DNA of 64,000 nt from Spirochaetota bacterium (GTDB lineage Bacteria > Spirochaetota > Spirochaetia > Sphaerochaetales > Sphaerochaetaceae). Under the pieces are notes generated by a model. That model was given only the letters and a program-made list of their open reading frames with translations, had not been told where the DNA came from and did not search any database. Location: positions 17,918 through 81,917 of the forward strand of contig JAEXDQ010000049.1 of NCBI GenBank assembly GCA_023401595.1, written 5' to 3'. Below are positions 52,160 through 61,489 of the stretch, one piece after another. A program made the translations under genes and the position numbers. The number at the start of each line of letters is the position of its first letter. The first letter of the stretch is position 1.

Positions 52160-53131
52160 ATGACACAAAAACAGAGTCTTTCATCAGAAGATCAAGCAGG
52201 CGCACAAAAGCGAACTGCCATGCCGACACGATTGCCGCCGATCCCGCTCACCTTCGACCGCGTATTCAAAACCGTCTTCGCCTCGGAGGACTCCAAGGAC
52301 CTTCTGGCCGACATGCTCAACGCCATCCTCAGCAACGATCTTGACCGTCCGTTGGACGGGCTCTCCTTCCTGCCGCAGGAATACCAGTCCACAAGACCGG
52401 CCGGCGGAAGGTCTGTACGCATGGATACAGTCGCCATGGATCGCTATGGGCGGGTAGTCGACGTCGAGGTGCAGAGAAACAAAGACAACCAGTACGCCGA
52501 AAGACTCACGCTGTACGTCTCCCATCTGGTCACCCACTACACCGACGAAGGGGAAAGGGTTCATGGTATTCGCAAGGTGCTGTGCCTTTCTCTCGGCCTG
52601 CACCCCCTGCCCGGTCTTGAAGAATGTCCAGCACCCATCGTCCGCATCAGACACTCTGTCGATCAGGAGGGTTACGCTCTGAAAGGGCAGCTCCCCCTGA
52701 CGGTACATGTGAACCTGACGGAAGCCAGAAAGCAGTATGGGGCGCTTGCCCCGGAAAACTTTGACGAGTGCAAGCGTTGGTGTTATTATCTGGCCATGGA
52801 GGGCGAGATGGTTACGGACGAGAATCTGGAGAGGGTCCACCAGCTCATGGCCGAGAATCCAAGGATTGCGGAAGCCCACAAGCGATACCTTCAGGCGTTG
52901 GGAGGGGATGACGAAGCTCTGAAACTGGGTCTGCTGAGGGACTGGTACCATGAGATGCAGGATGCAGGGGAATTGGCTACCGCCAGAGCCGACGGCGAGG
53001 ACGCTGGACGGGAAAAGGGTCGCAAAGAGGGCAAACTCGAAACCGCGAAAGCAATGAAAACCGACGGACTGGCGGCTGAGACCATCTGTCGGTACACAGG
53101 GCTGAGCAAGGAACAGGTTGCACAGTTATAG
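52160..53131 (+). CDS. Rpn-family PD-(D/E)xK nuclease (recombination-promoting nuclease/putative transposase)
   Basis: This 323-residue protein starts MTQKQSLSSEDQAGAQKR behind GGAGGT. The nuclease domain starts at PLTFDRVFKTVFASEDSKDLLADMLNAIL. Catalytic residues lie in RMDTVAMDRYGRVVDVEVQ (Asp, then D-x-E-x-Q). The C-terminal tail has the family's variable repeats (GREKGRKEGKLETAKAMK) and the short helix LAAETICRYTGLSKEQVAQL. Rpn proteins are linked to DNA cleavage, horizontal transfer and, in recent work, phage defence. It sits next to a patch of structured hairpin repeats. Confidence 0.9.
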   Translation: MTQKQSLSSEDQAGAQKRTAMPTRLPPIPLTFDRVFKTVFASEDSKDLLADMLNAILSNDLDRPLDGLSFLPQEYQSTRPAGGRSVRMDTVAMDRYGRVVDVEVQRNKDNQYAERLTLYVSHLVTHYTDEGERVHGIRKVLCLSLGLHPLPGLEECPAPIVRIRHSVDQEGYALKGQLPLTVHVNLTEARKQYGALAPENFDECKRWCYYLAMEGEMVTDENLERVHQLMAENPRIAEAHKRYLQALGGDDEALKLGLLRDWYHEMQDAGELATARADGEDAGREKGRKEGKLETAKAMKTDGLAAETICRYTGLSKEQVAQL

Positions 53132-53186
53132 ACCACCCATAAGCCGGCGTATTACATATCACGTAGTACATACCGCCCTTGACGCA

Positions 53187-53460
53187 CGGCATGGCGACTT
53201 CAACGCCGTGCCGGTGTGTTTGCACGCACCCTCACGAAGGACGCCGCACGGCAGGCAAGGAACAAGGAAGGGACAGTACCCAGGGTACGGCCCTGACGAC
53301 GCGACACAGCATGGCGTCCATCGCCTGGGCATATCGTCGAACAATGACTATCACGACGAAGAAAAGGGCTGGGACAAGGCGAAGGAGCCATGACAGTATT
53401 GAATATACGGCATGGCGATTTCAACGCCGTGCCAGTCCTTTTATTCGAGTGAGCTAGCGG
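53187..53460. repeat. Second patch of the structured hairpin family
   Basis: Hairpin 1 copies occur at 53269-53294 (AGGG-ACA-GTACCC-A-GGGTAC-GG-CCCT) and 53387-53416 (outer GCCATG/CATGGC, inner GTAT/ATAC, again ACA opposite GG). A 9-bp hairpin with arms GGCATGGCG/CGCCGTGCC and a 7-nt loop appears twice, at about 53187-53211 and 53409-53433. The patch abuts the 3' end of nth on the minus strand, just as the 13.6-kb array abuts nrdJ. Nothing else is seen in 53132-53453. Confidence 0.65.
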
Positions 53461-54116
53461 GAGCGGAGGACGCCGACCCGAGGACACCTCCCCCCCATCG
53501 GACATTTACTGCACCAAGGGCTTACCGGGGTACAGATATGCTGGCCATAGGTCACCAGCAGCTCGTTGAGGGGTATCCAGAAACGGCGGGGCATGATCTT
53601 CTGCAACTCTTTTTCACTCTGCTCGGGCGTGGCTGTCTCAATCCATCCTATACGGTTGGCGATCTGGTGGACATGACAGTCGACGCAGATCGCTTCGATG
53701 CCGAAGCCAAGATTCAACGTCAGATTGGCGGTCTTGATGCCGACGCCGGGCAAGGCGATCAGGGCCTCTTGCGAATCGGGAACCTGTCCATTGTATTTCT
53801 CAAGCAGAATTTCGGAAATGGTCTGGATATTCTTGGCCTTGGTACGATAGAAGCCGGCTGGGTAGATCGCCTTTTCAATCTCTTCGGGGGAAAGCCCGAC
53901 CATGGCTTGGGGAGTATCCGCCAAAGAGAACAGACGCCTGCTGGCGGCGATAGTCACATCGTCCTTCGTGCGCAGGGATATCAAGGTGGAGACAAGGACC
54001 CTGAAGGGATCCTGCTTTTCTATGGCGATGGCGGAAACGGAAGGAAGAGAAGCGCCCTCCTCCGCCAAAGCCTCGTTGAAGCTGGTGAAAACATCATCCC
54101 AATACTGTTCTTCCAT
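53454..54116 (-). CDS. nth: Endonuclease III (DNA glycosylase/AP lyase)
   Basis: The 220-residue protein starts MEEQYWDDVFTSFNEALAEEG behind AGAGGAGA. It removes oxidised pyrimidines and cuts at the abasic site. The helix-hairpin-helix LPGVGIKTAN carries the catalytic Lys (near 121), and VDCHVHQIANR carries the catalytic Asp. The C-terminal 4Fe-4S loop is complete with Cys spacing 6-2-5 (CTPVSPWCSKCPMGGRC). The last residues after this loop lie at the edge of the hairpin-repeat patch, so its tail may derive from the repeat. Confidence 0.93.
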   Translation of the reverse strand: MEEQYWDDVFTSFNEALAEEGASLPSVSAIAIEKQDPFRVLVSTLISLRTKDDVTIAASRRLFSLADTPQAMVGLSPEEIEKAIYPAGFYRTKAKNIQTISEILLEKYNGQVPDSQEALIALPGVGIKTANLTLNLGFGIEAICVDCHVHQIANRIGWIETATPEQSEKELQKIMPRRFWIPLNELLVTYGQHICTPVSPWCSKCPMGGRCPRVGVLRSR

Positions 54117-54283
54117 CGTATTCTCCTCTGATACCGCAAGACGTTCGGCCAAGATACTGCACTACTATACACCGTATGCCGTATCTTTGCAAAAAGTCGC
54201 ATGGACAGGACGGGGCATTGCCTTGCCATGCCATATGAAACGGATTATGCTGAGATGATTCCAAGGTCAAGGACGCAACTTGC

Positions 54284-55501
54284 ATGAATGTCTGGACTGT
54301 CACAGGGAAAGAACTCCTAAAAACCATCCGCCAACCGTTGCAGACGATGAGAAACCAATCGTCCAAACATACGGAGAACGCCAAACAAGGCGTTCTTCTT
54401 GCGTCGAACACCCAATACATCCAGTTGCATCTGTCCAGGTTGATCATTACCGTCTATGCGTTGGTTCCCATAGAGCTTTCAAACCTGCTCATAGACATCC
54501 TGACAAATCCCCATCCTGGGTACAGGGCGATATACAATACCGCCAGCCTATCGGTGATAGTGACGGCTATCGTCTACATCTACCTTTGCGGCTGGTATCT
54601 CCAAGGCCGTTACGCTTCCAAGAAAGCGCCGTGGATCATCTACCATTCCTTCTGGTATATTTTCTCCTGCCTCATGCTTGCGTCCATTGTCGCCGACTAC
54701 CTTGAACGAGAGGCGTTCAACAATACATTTCTGCTGTACATCATCATCACCATCATCCCGACCCTCTCCCGAAAAAGTGGAACGTTCCTGTTCCTGTTCA
54801 ATATCCTGGCGACCACGATGGTGGCGGTCTTCATACGGATGCCGTTGTTCCTCATACAACAGATTCTCGTAATAGGCATCACGGCCTACCTCCTCTCACG
54901 GTTCATGTCAAATACCACGTTACGCAATTTCCTGCTGCAACAAAGTCTTGAAACAATGAACAAGACGCTGAAACAGCTTTCCATCACGGATCCCCTGACA
55001 GGGCTCTACAATCGCAGGAAAGCCGACGAGCAGCTGGAACATATCTGGAATGAACGGACCAAGGACGACCGCCTCACCATATTCGCTCTGGATGTGGATC
55101 ATTTCAAGGAATACAACGATACGTATGGGCATCTTGCCGGCGACGAATGCCTGACAGGCGTCGCAAGAATACTATCGGAAACCATCCGGCAGTTTGATGG
55201 AGCGGAAGCCTACCGTACAGGCGGAGAGGAATTTCTGATTATCGCGAAACGACTGGACGACGAGTAGGCCCTTGCCATTGCACGGCAAATCAGAGAGCAA
55301 GTCGAACAGCTTTCAATTTTCGAAGGCGGAAGGCTCGACCACCAGATCACTATCAGTATCGGCATAGCAAGCTGCTCGCCACAAACGCCGGAACAGAAAG
55401 ACAGCTACCAACGCCTATGGAAACAAGCCGATACCGCTTTGTACAAAGCAAAGGCCTTTGGCCGGAACAAAATAGCGTTCGGAGAACTGATTACCCAATA
55501 G
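54284..55501 (+). pseudogene. Membrane-bound GGDEF diguanylate cyclase interrupted by an in-frame TAG
   Basis: The frame is open for 327 codons, stops at TAG (55265-55267), and then continues open in the same frame to 55501, giving 405 codons in all. The N-terminal half has about six membrane segments (for example LIITVYALVPIELSNLLIDIL and ILVIGITAYLLSRF). The GGDEF domain starts at ITDPLTGLYNRRKADEQLE, with the active site GGEEF near residue 312. The part after the stop holds the normal end (ITISIGIASCSP, ADTALYKAKAFGRNKIAF). One base change, probably GAG to TAG after DDE, explains it. Without read-through the domain is truncated and likely inactive. TAG ends other genes here, so it is a genuine stop in this genome. 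Confidence 0.85.
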
Positions 55502-56059
55502 TCACCCGGCAGTATTGTGCAACAGCCCTTTGAAACAACAGATGGCGAAGGCGCAGATGGTCTTCGCGTCCGTTATCTCATGGGAAAGAACCTTCGCTTG
55601 CACCTCGTCCACCGAAAGCCAAGCCGTATTGATGAACTCGTCCTCGTCCAACTCCTGCGTCCCGGCATGGAGACCGTTGGCGAAGAACAAAGTAATGACC
55701 TCGTCCGTTATCGCGGGCGACGGATGGATAGAGCCAAGTTCAACGATATGGTCGCAGGAAAGACCCGTCTCCTCCCGAAGCTCCCGTATCGCGGCCTCGG
55801 CCTTCGTTTCCCGATCATCCTTGTCCAGCTTTCCAGCGGGAATTTCCAACGTCTCCCGTCCGATCGGATGCCTGATCTGGCGTACAAAGGAAATCAAGCC
55901 TTGCTCATTCATCGCGAGAACCGCCACCCCTCCGGGATGGGTCACGAAGGTACGTGTCGAAAGCGTATCGTCCGGCATCCTGAGCGTATCCTTCACCAAG
56001 GTATATGGGGGGAAAGCATAGACGAGCTTTGAATCCAAAAGAGTTTCGGTAATATCCAT
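55502..56059 (-). CDS. Nudix hydrolase, ADP-ribose pyrophosphatase type
   Basis: The 185-residue protein starts MDITETLLDSKLVYAFPPYTLVKD. A Nudix box is present as PAGKLDKDDRETKAEAAIRELREETGL, with two extra residues between the first Gly and the Glu compared with the standard GX5E spacing. IRHPIGRETLEIPAGK ahead of it and HPSPAITDEVITLFFA after it are typical of ADP-ribose pyrophosphatases. It would hydrolyse ADP-ribose or a related nucleoside diphosphate. Its stop codon directly abuts the end of the cyclase pseudogene. A weak promoter (TATACC six bases before the ATG) is again placed for a leaderless start. Confidence 0.9.
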   Translation of the reverse strand: MDITETLLDSKLVYAFPPYTLVKDTLRMPDDTLSTRTFVTHPGGVAVLAMNEQGLISFVRQIRHPIGRETLEIPAGKLDKDDRETKAEAAIRELREETGLSCDHIVELGSIHPSPAITDEVITLFFANGLHAGTQELDEDEFINTAWLSVDEVQAKVLSHEITDAKTICAFAICCFKGLLHNTAG

Positions 56060-56104
56060 GCGGACGGTATAGCATAAAACGAAGGCAGGAGAAACCCCGA
56101 CGGC

Positions 56105-56134
56105 GAGCCGAGCAACATCGAGCCGAGCAACATC
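56105..56134. repeat. 15-bp tandem duplication
   Basis: GAGCCGAGCAACATC occurs twice without spacing, upstream of the Nudix gene. Confidence 0.8.
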
Positions 56135-56170
56135 ATATTCGGTGCATCCGGAATTTTTCGGCTAACGCAG

Positions 56171-56205
56171 AACTACCCCTAGGCTACCCCTGGGCTACCC
56201 CTAAG
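56171..56205. repeat. Tandem GGCTACCCCT units (copy 3)
   Basis: ACTACCCCTA, GGCTACCCCT and GGGCTACCCCT follow one another, preceded by GGCTAACGCAG. The copy at 25.17 kb has the same preceding word (GGCTAACGTAG). Confidence 0.75.
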
Positions 56206-56218
56206 ATATTCACTATAC

Positions 56219-56255
56219 AAAAATACCCGCCGCCGGACTTCTGGCGAACGGGTAT
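56219..56255 (-). terminator. Terminator of the small membrane-protein gene
   Basis: On the minus strand, ATACCCG and CGGGTAT form the outer stem, with an inner CGCC/GGCG pairing. TTTTTG follows, about 30-60 bp after the stop codon. Confidence 0.7.
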
Positions 56256-56281
56256 CGGGATTGACTGTCGGTCCTGCGTCG

Positions 56282-56722
56282 TTATTTCATCAGAGCCTTG
56301 CCGCATACCTGAAGAATACCGAACAGGACGATCAGATGGTACAGGAACATCTGAAGCCATTCCAACCAATCAGGATTGCTGGGCATGTTGATGAAATCGG
56401 CGAAAATGATGACGGCGACCCAGATGATCAGGACCACGATCATTCCGACCCTGACAATCTTTTCGGAAATACCGCGGATGAACATCGGCACCAGCAGGAT
56501 GACCCCGCTGAGCAATACGATGGTCGCGAGGATATAGATCATGACGTCGGAATCGAACGCATTGTAGAGATCCCCAACGCCCATGGCGCCGCTACCACCG
56601 CCGACATACCCCTGGATACCCAGACAAATGAACAACAGACCGATGATGATGCGAAGGATGAACGCCGAATTGACGCCCTTGCCTTTCACTGCGACAGTCG
56701 CAGCAGCTTTTTTTGTTCCCAT
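56282..56722 (-). CDS. Small four-helix membrane protein of unknown function
   Basis: The 146-residue protein starts MGTKKAAATVAVKGKGVNSAF behind GAGAGGAAGC. Four hydrophobic helices are visible (FILRIIIGLLFICLGIQGYV, MIYILATIVLLSGVILLVPMF, VGMIVVLIIWVAVIIFADFI, FLYHLIVLFGILQVCGKAL), with a Gly-rich loop between the first two. The pattern is loosely DoxX-like, but I cannot name a family. It lies downstream of metF on the same strand with its own ribosome site and a strong terminator, so it may be the last gene of the methionine operon. Confidence 0.75.
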   Translation of the reverse strand: MGTKKAAATVAVKGKGVNSAFILRIIIGLLFICLGIQGYVGGGSGAMGVGDLYNAFDSDVMIYILATIVLLSGVILLVPMFIRGISEKIVRVGMIVVLIIWVAVIIFADFINMPSNPDWLEWLQMFLYHLIVLFGILQVCGKALMK

Positions 56723-56786
56723 TGCTTCCTCTCCATTGATCGGCAACCCGACCGAAAAATATTATATCCTATCCGGCGTACCGGTA

Positions 56787-57740
56787 CTAGAACGCTGAAC
56801 GAACCACTTTGGCGACGGCGTCCGCCTTCCCCAAAGTATAGAAATGGATACCCGGCACACCATGAGCGAGCAGGTCCTTCGCTTGCTCGGTACACCACCA
56901 GACGCCGGCCTCGCGCACCTCCGCGGAAGACGACGCCTTTGAAACCGTCTCGACCAACGCCTCGGGAAGATCGATATGGAAGGTCTGCGGAAGAAGCGCC
57001 AAGTCATTCCTGCGGCCGAAGGGCTTGATCCCGGGGATAATCGGGACAGTAATCCCCGCGTCGCGACAAGCCTGCACGAACTGATAGTAGCGGTCGTTGA
57101 CGAAGAACATCTGCGTGACGATATAATCGGCGCCAGCTTCGACCTTTTTCTTCAGATTGGCGATATCAACGGAAAAATTGGGTGCTTCGGCATGTTTTTC
57201 CGGATACCCGGCGACGCCGATACAGAAATCGGTACGGACAGGATCCTCGATCTCAGGATCCAGATACCGGCCATTGTTCAACGCCTTGATCTGAGCGACC
57301 AGCGCATCGGAGTGTTCCCAGCCACCGGCGCAGGCAACAAACCGTCGTTCGCCCTTAGGAGGATCCCCCCTCAGAGCGAATACATTGTCCAATCCAAGAA
57401 AATTCAACTCAATAAGCGTATTTTCAAGCTCTTCGGCACTCATCCCGCCACAAATAAGATGCGGCACCACAGGAATGTCGAACCGATACTGCAAGGCCGC
57501 TGACAACGCTACGGTACCGGGCCGTTTGCGGATGGTCCTTCGTTCAACGAAACCATCGGGGCGATCGACATACACCAATTCCTGCTGATGGTTCGTCACA
57601 TTGATGTACGACGGCTCGAACTCCTTGAGTTTCTCGACCGCGGAAAAAATCCCATCGAGCGTATGCCCCTTCAAGGGTGGGAGCAATTCAAATGTGAACA
57701 ACGGACGCTTCGCTTGAGCGATAATATCGGTAACTTTCAT
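56787..57740 (-). CDS. metF: Methylenetetrahydrofolate reductase
   Basis: The 317-residue TIM-barrel flavoprotein reduces 5,10-methylene- to 5-methyl-tetrahydrofolate, the methyl donor for MetH. Motifs are TFELLPPLKG near the start (with the catalytic Glu), YINVTNHQQ, VPHLICGGMSAEELENTL, FALRGDPPKGE, FCIGVAGYPEKH and YIVTQMFFVNDRYYQF. The start has an AGGAAG site and lies 11 bp after the metH stop on the same strand, so the two are co-transcribed and act in sequence. Confidence 0.95.
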   Translation of the reverse strand: MKVTDIIAQAKRPLFTFELLPPLKGHTLDGIFSAVEKLKEFEPSYINVTNHQQELVYVDRPDGFVERRTIRKRPGTVALSAALQYRFDIPVVPHLICGGMSAEELENTLIELNFLGLDNVFALRGDPPKGERRFVACAGGWEHSDALVAQIKALNNGRYLDPEIEDPVRTDFCIGVAGYPEKHAEAPNFSVDIANLKKKVEAGADYIVTQMFFVNDRYYQFVQACRDAGITVPIIPGIKPFGRRNDLALLPQTFHIDLPEALVETVSKASSSAEVREAGVWWCTEQAKDLLAHGVPGIHFYTLGKADAVAKVVRSAF

Positions 57741-57751
57741 AATCTTCCTAA

Positions 57752-60700
57752 TTATTCCATACCTTGGATAACCGATGCAAGATTCCCAGGGGCGCAGTTC
57801 TTGCGCTCAGCATAGATATTCATCTGATCAGCCCCTATTTCACCTACGGAAAAATACCGGAGGTCCTTCCCCGCCAGGACGCATCCACAGACCGACGCGG
57901 CGGGAGACATGGCGAAATGATCGGTCAGCTCGATACCAGTACGAGCCGTAGCGTCCAAGATTTTGAAAATCGACGCCTTTTCTGAGTGATCCGGCCATGT
58001 CGGATATCCGGGAGCCGGACGAACAACGCCGAAACCAGTATCAGACAACCCCCACCAGGAGAGAATCCGTCTGTTCGTCACCTCCGCGCAAGCCTCCGCA
58101 AGCCGGTCGGCTACCATCTGAAGCAAAACAGCCTGGTATCCGTCCCCTTCCGTCTTCAGACGATCGACCTCGGGGGCAAGCCCCATGCCGGCGGTGACAA
58201 CGAACAGGGCCGCCGCGTCCTGATACCGCCCCTGCGCATCGGCGGGAGCCACATAGTCCGCCAAGGACAACGAGGGACGCCCCTCGACGACCGTCTGCCG
58301 CCGCAGGAAATGCAAGTCGCCCACGGGGATGAACGCCAGTGTATCCACAGATGAAAACGAGTCGGAGGCCTGGTCACCGGCCGGCAGCGCCAACGTTACG
58401 GCGAGACCGTCGCTTTTCGCAGCGAACAGGCCCGCGACAGAACGTATGCCGTTCGCAAGAACCGTTCTGTAGCGCGGCTCCTCAGCCAGACGCTTCGCAT
58501 CGGCGATCAACCGATCCGCTTCCGCAGAATGGACAGGCACCTTCCACCCCACCGCGATCATGTCCCAGTTCACCAGCGGAAACAGATCCTCGAAGGAGAT
58601 ATCATTGAAGACCTGTATGCCGTAAAACGATGGATACGCCACAGGGACTTCCTTGACGTACCGGCGGGCAAGGGCTTCTTCGTAGGAGAGCCGTCGGCCC
58701 AGGACCTTAGTCCTTGGATACCTGACGATATCCTGAGTCCGTTCCTCCTTGGCGTCCTCGACAGCCATCTGACGATACCGCGACGCAATCTGTTCAAGGA
58801 ACAAAGTCCGCTGTGGTTCCGACGATACGATCTTCAACGCAGCGGAAGCCATGGCCGACGCATCGGCAGTCTGCAACACCGGGCCAGCGTATAACGGCGC
58901 GAGCTTCAAAGCCGTATGCAGCTCACTGGTCGTAGCGCCGCCGACCATGACAGGAACACGAAGCCCCTTTTTCTGAAACATCCGGCAGACCGTCGCCATC
59001 TCAGCCAAGGAGGGGGTGATCAGCCCGCTCAAACCGACGATATCCGCCTGATGCGCCAACGCGGCTTCAAGGATACGTTCGGGAGGTACCATCACACCGA
59101 GATCGACCACCTCGAAATTGTTGCAGGCCAGGACCAAATCAACGATATTCTTGCCGATGTCATGAACATCCCCCTTGACCGTGGCCATGACGATTGTTCC
59201 GACCTTCTTTGCAGTTCGATACCCTTGACCATCACTTTGATGCTGCAAATATGCCGTGATATGAGGTTGTAGGATATCAACGGCATGCTTCATCGTCCGT
59301 GCGCTCCGCACGACCTGCGGCAGGAACAGCTTGCCGTCCCCGAACAACTCGCCGACCTTACCCATCCCGGACATCAACGGACCTTCGACGATGGCGACGG
59401 GAGAACCGCCCTCGGTACTGGTTTCGGACAACAGCAGGTTCAAATCTTCCTGCAAATAGGAATCATCGCCACGGACGACAGCTTCAACGATACGGCCGGC
59501 GATAGGAAGGGAACGCCAGGCATCGGTCATAGGACTGGTAAAGGAAGCTACGTCCGCCAGTTCATCGGATACCGCGAGCTGGATCAACGCCTCCCGCGCC
59601 GCCGGACCGTTTCCTCCGGTCAACAGCAACGCTTCCTCGATTACAGCCAGGGCATGAGCGGGAATCTGCTCGTAGGCGCAATCGGTCGCCGGATTGACGA
59701 TCGCCATGTCAAGCCCCGCTTTGCACGCATGGTAGAGAAATACCGTATGCATCGCCTCGCGAAGCCGGTTGTTGCCCCGGAACGAGAAGGAGAGGTTGCT
59801 GACGCCTCCACTGACGGATACTCCCGGCAGGTTCGCTTTGATCCACCGGACGGCCTCGATGAAGTCCAAGGCGTACCCGTCGTGTTCGTCGATTCCCGTC
59901 GCGATCGCCAGTACGTTTGGATCCATGATGATGGAAGAAGCCGGAATACCGTTTTCCGTCAACAGTCCGTAGCTGCGCCTGGCGACCTCGATCTTCCGTG
60001 CGAGGACATCAGCCTGGCCGGACTCGTCGAACAACATCACCACCATGGCGCAACCGGCCTCCGCAACCTGCCGGGCCCGTGCGAGGAACTTTTCGGGCCC
60101 TTCCTTCAAGCTGATCGAATTGATGATTCCCCGACCCTGTAGCTCACCGAGAGCGGCCTCTATGACGGCCCAGTCGGAAGAATCGACCATGACCGGGACA
60201 CGCGAAACGGAAGGGTCGCTGGCGATATAGCGGAGGAACGTCGTCATGGCCTTGGGGGCGTCTATCAAAGAGGCGTCCATACAGACATCGATGATCTGCG
60301 CCCCCTGCTCCACCTGAAGCCGCGCCACGGACAGGGCTTCGTCCCATTTCCCTTGGCTGACAAGACGGGCGAACTTCTTTGAACCGGCCACATTCGTCCG
60401 TTCGCCGACCACCAGCATCCGGTGCCCGGGCAATGCTTCCAACGGGTCAAGGCCGGAAAGCCGCAACGCCAACGGAAGCCGCGGCGTCTCATGAACGCGG
60501 GCGGTCTTAGCCAAACGCGCAAGTTCGGCGATATGAGCCGGAGTCGTCCCGCAACACCCTCCGACGATATTCACTCCCCCGTCGCGAAGGAGCGGCGACA
60601 ACGCCTCCCCCATCTGGCGCGGGGTCTGTTCATATCGCCCTTCCCGGTCGGGGAATCCTGCGTTCGGGTGGGCGCTCACGCGAAACGGCGAACATGCCCC

Positions 60701-61489
60701 AAGCCGATTGATCAACGGCACCATCTCAGCGGCCCCTGTCGAACAGTTCATGCCTAGAGAAAAGAGCTTTTCATGAGACAGGGAGATGACGAACGCCTCA
60801 AGATCCTGTCCGCTCAACGTCCTGCCGCTCCGGTCGCTGAACGTGACGCTGACCATGACGGGAAGCTCCCTGCCCAAATCCGAGAACACTTGGCGACAGG
60901 CGGCGAGGGCGGCTTTCGCCGCCAGGGTGTCGAACACGGTCTCGATCAAAATCAGATCGGAGCCGCCTTCAACAAGCGCCTGGGCCTGTTCCATATACAT
61001 TTCCTTGAACTGGAAGAAATCGCTCTGACGGAAAGCCGGATCCTCCACGGAAGAGGAAAAGGAAAGCCCTCGACTGGTCGGCCCCATGACGCCTGCGACG
61101 AACGCATATCGGCTTTCATCAGTCTCCTCGATCGTCTCGACGGCTTGTCGGGCGATCTCGCAGGCTGCGAGGTTGAGGTCGCGCACATAGTCGGTCAATC
61201 CGTACTCGGCGAGTGAGAACGCATTGGCACAGAACGTATTCGTCTCGATGATATCAGCGCCCGATTGCAGATACGCCATGTGGATATCGTAGATGAGGTC
61301 CGGACGATTGATGGAAAGCAATTCGTTGCAGCCGACGGCGCTGGCTCCCTCGGCGACGTCCTCGACCAACGGGTACAAGGCGAAATCCTCGGAAGAAGGA
61401 CGGGCCTGCTGGAGCATCGTCCCCATGGCGCCATCGAGCACCAGCACCCGGCGTCCTACCTGTCGATATAAGTATTCCTGTCGTGTCAT
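57752..61489 (-). CDS. metH: Cobalamin-dependent methionine synthase
   Basis: The 1245-residue, full-length four-module enzyme methylates homocysteine. The homocysteine/zinc module (1-330) has MNCSTGA and GGCCGTTPAH as zinc ligands. The pterin module starts at MLVVGERTNVAGSKKFARL. The B12 module shows the base-off His motif in GDVHDIGKN near 773 and VGLSGLITPSLAEM. The C-terminal reactivation module includes SWWGLSDTGFGVVRPAPGYPTWPDHSEK and LTDHFAMSPAASVCG. The start at 61489 overlaps the upstream UPF0280 stop (ATGA). B12 use here matches the B12-dependent NrdJ elsewhere in the window. Confidence 0.97.
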   Translation of the reverse strand: MTRQEYLYRQVGRRVLVLDGAMGTMLQQARPSSEDFALYPLVEDVAEGASAVGCNELLSINRPDLIYDIHMAYLQSGADIIETNTFCANAFSLAEYGLTDYVRDLNLAACEIARQAVETIEETDESRYAFVAGVMGPTSRGLSFSSSVEDPAFRQSDFFQFKEMYMEQAQALVEGGSDLILIETVFDTLAAKAALAACRQVFSDLGRELPVMVSVTFSDRSGRTLSGQDLEAFVISLSHEKLFSLGMNCSTGAAEMVPLINRLGACSPFRVSAHPNAGFPDREGRYEQTPRQMGEALSPLLRDGGVNIVGGCCGTTPAHIAELARLAKTARVHETPRLPLALRLSGLDPLEALPGHRMLVVGERTNVAGSKKFARLVSQGKWDEALSVARLQVEQGAQIIDVCMDASLIDAPKAMTTFLRYIASDPSVSRVPVMVDSSDWAVIEAALGELQGRGIINSISLKEGPEKFLARARQVAEAGCAMVVMLFDESGQADVLARKIEVARRSYGLLTENGIPASSIIMDPNVLAIATGIDEHDGYALDFIEAVRWIKANLPGVSVSGGVSNLSFSFRGNNRLREAMHTVFLYHACKAGLDMAIVNPATDCAYEQIPAHALAVIEEALLLTGGNGPAAREALIQLAVSDELADVASFTSPMTDAWRSLPIAGRIVEAVVRGDDSYLQEDLNLLLSETSTEGGSPVAIVEGPLMSGMGKVGELFGDGKLFLPQVVRSARTMKHAVDILQPHITAYLQHQSDGQGYRTAKKVGTIVMATVKGDVHDIGKNIVDLVLACNNFEVVDLGVMVPPERILEAALAHQADIVGLSGLITPSLAEMATVCRMFQKKGLRVPVMVGGATTSELHTALKLAPLYAGPVLQTADASAMASAALKIVSSEPQRTLFLEQIASRYRQMAVEDAKEERTQDIVRYPRTKVLGRRLSYEEALARRYVKEVPVAYPSFYGIQVFNDISFEDLFPLVNWDMIAVGWKVPVHSAEADRLIADAKRLAEEPRYRTVLANGIRSVAGLFAAKSDGLAVTLALPAGDQASDSFSSVDTLAFIPVGDLHFLRRQTVVEGRPSLSLADYVAPADAQGRYQDAAALFVVTAGMGLAPEVDRLKTEGDGYQAVLLQMVADRLAEACAEVTNRRILSWWGLSDTGFGVVRPAPGYPTWPDHSEKASIFKILDATARTGIELTDHFAMSPAASVCGCVLAGKDLRYFSVGEIGADQMNIYAERKNCAPGNLASVIQGME

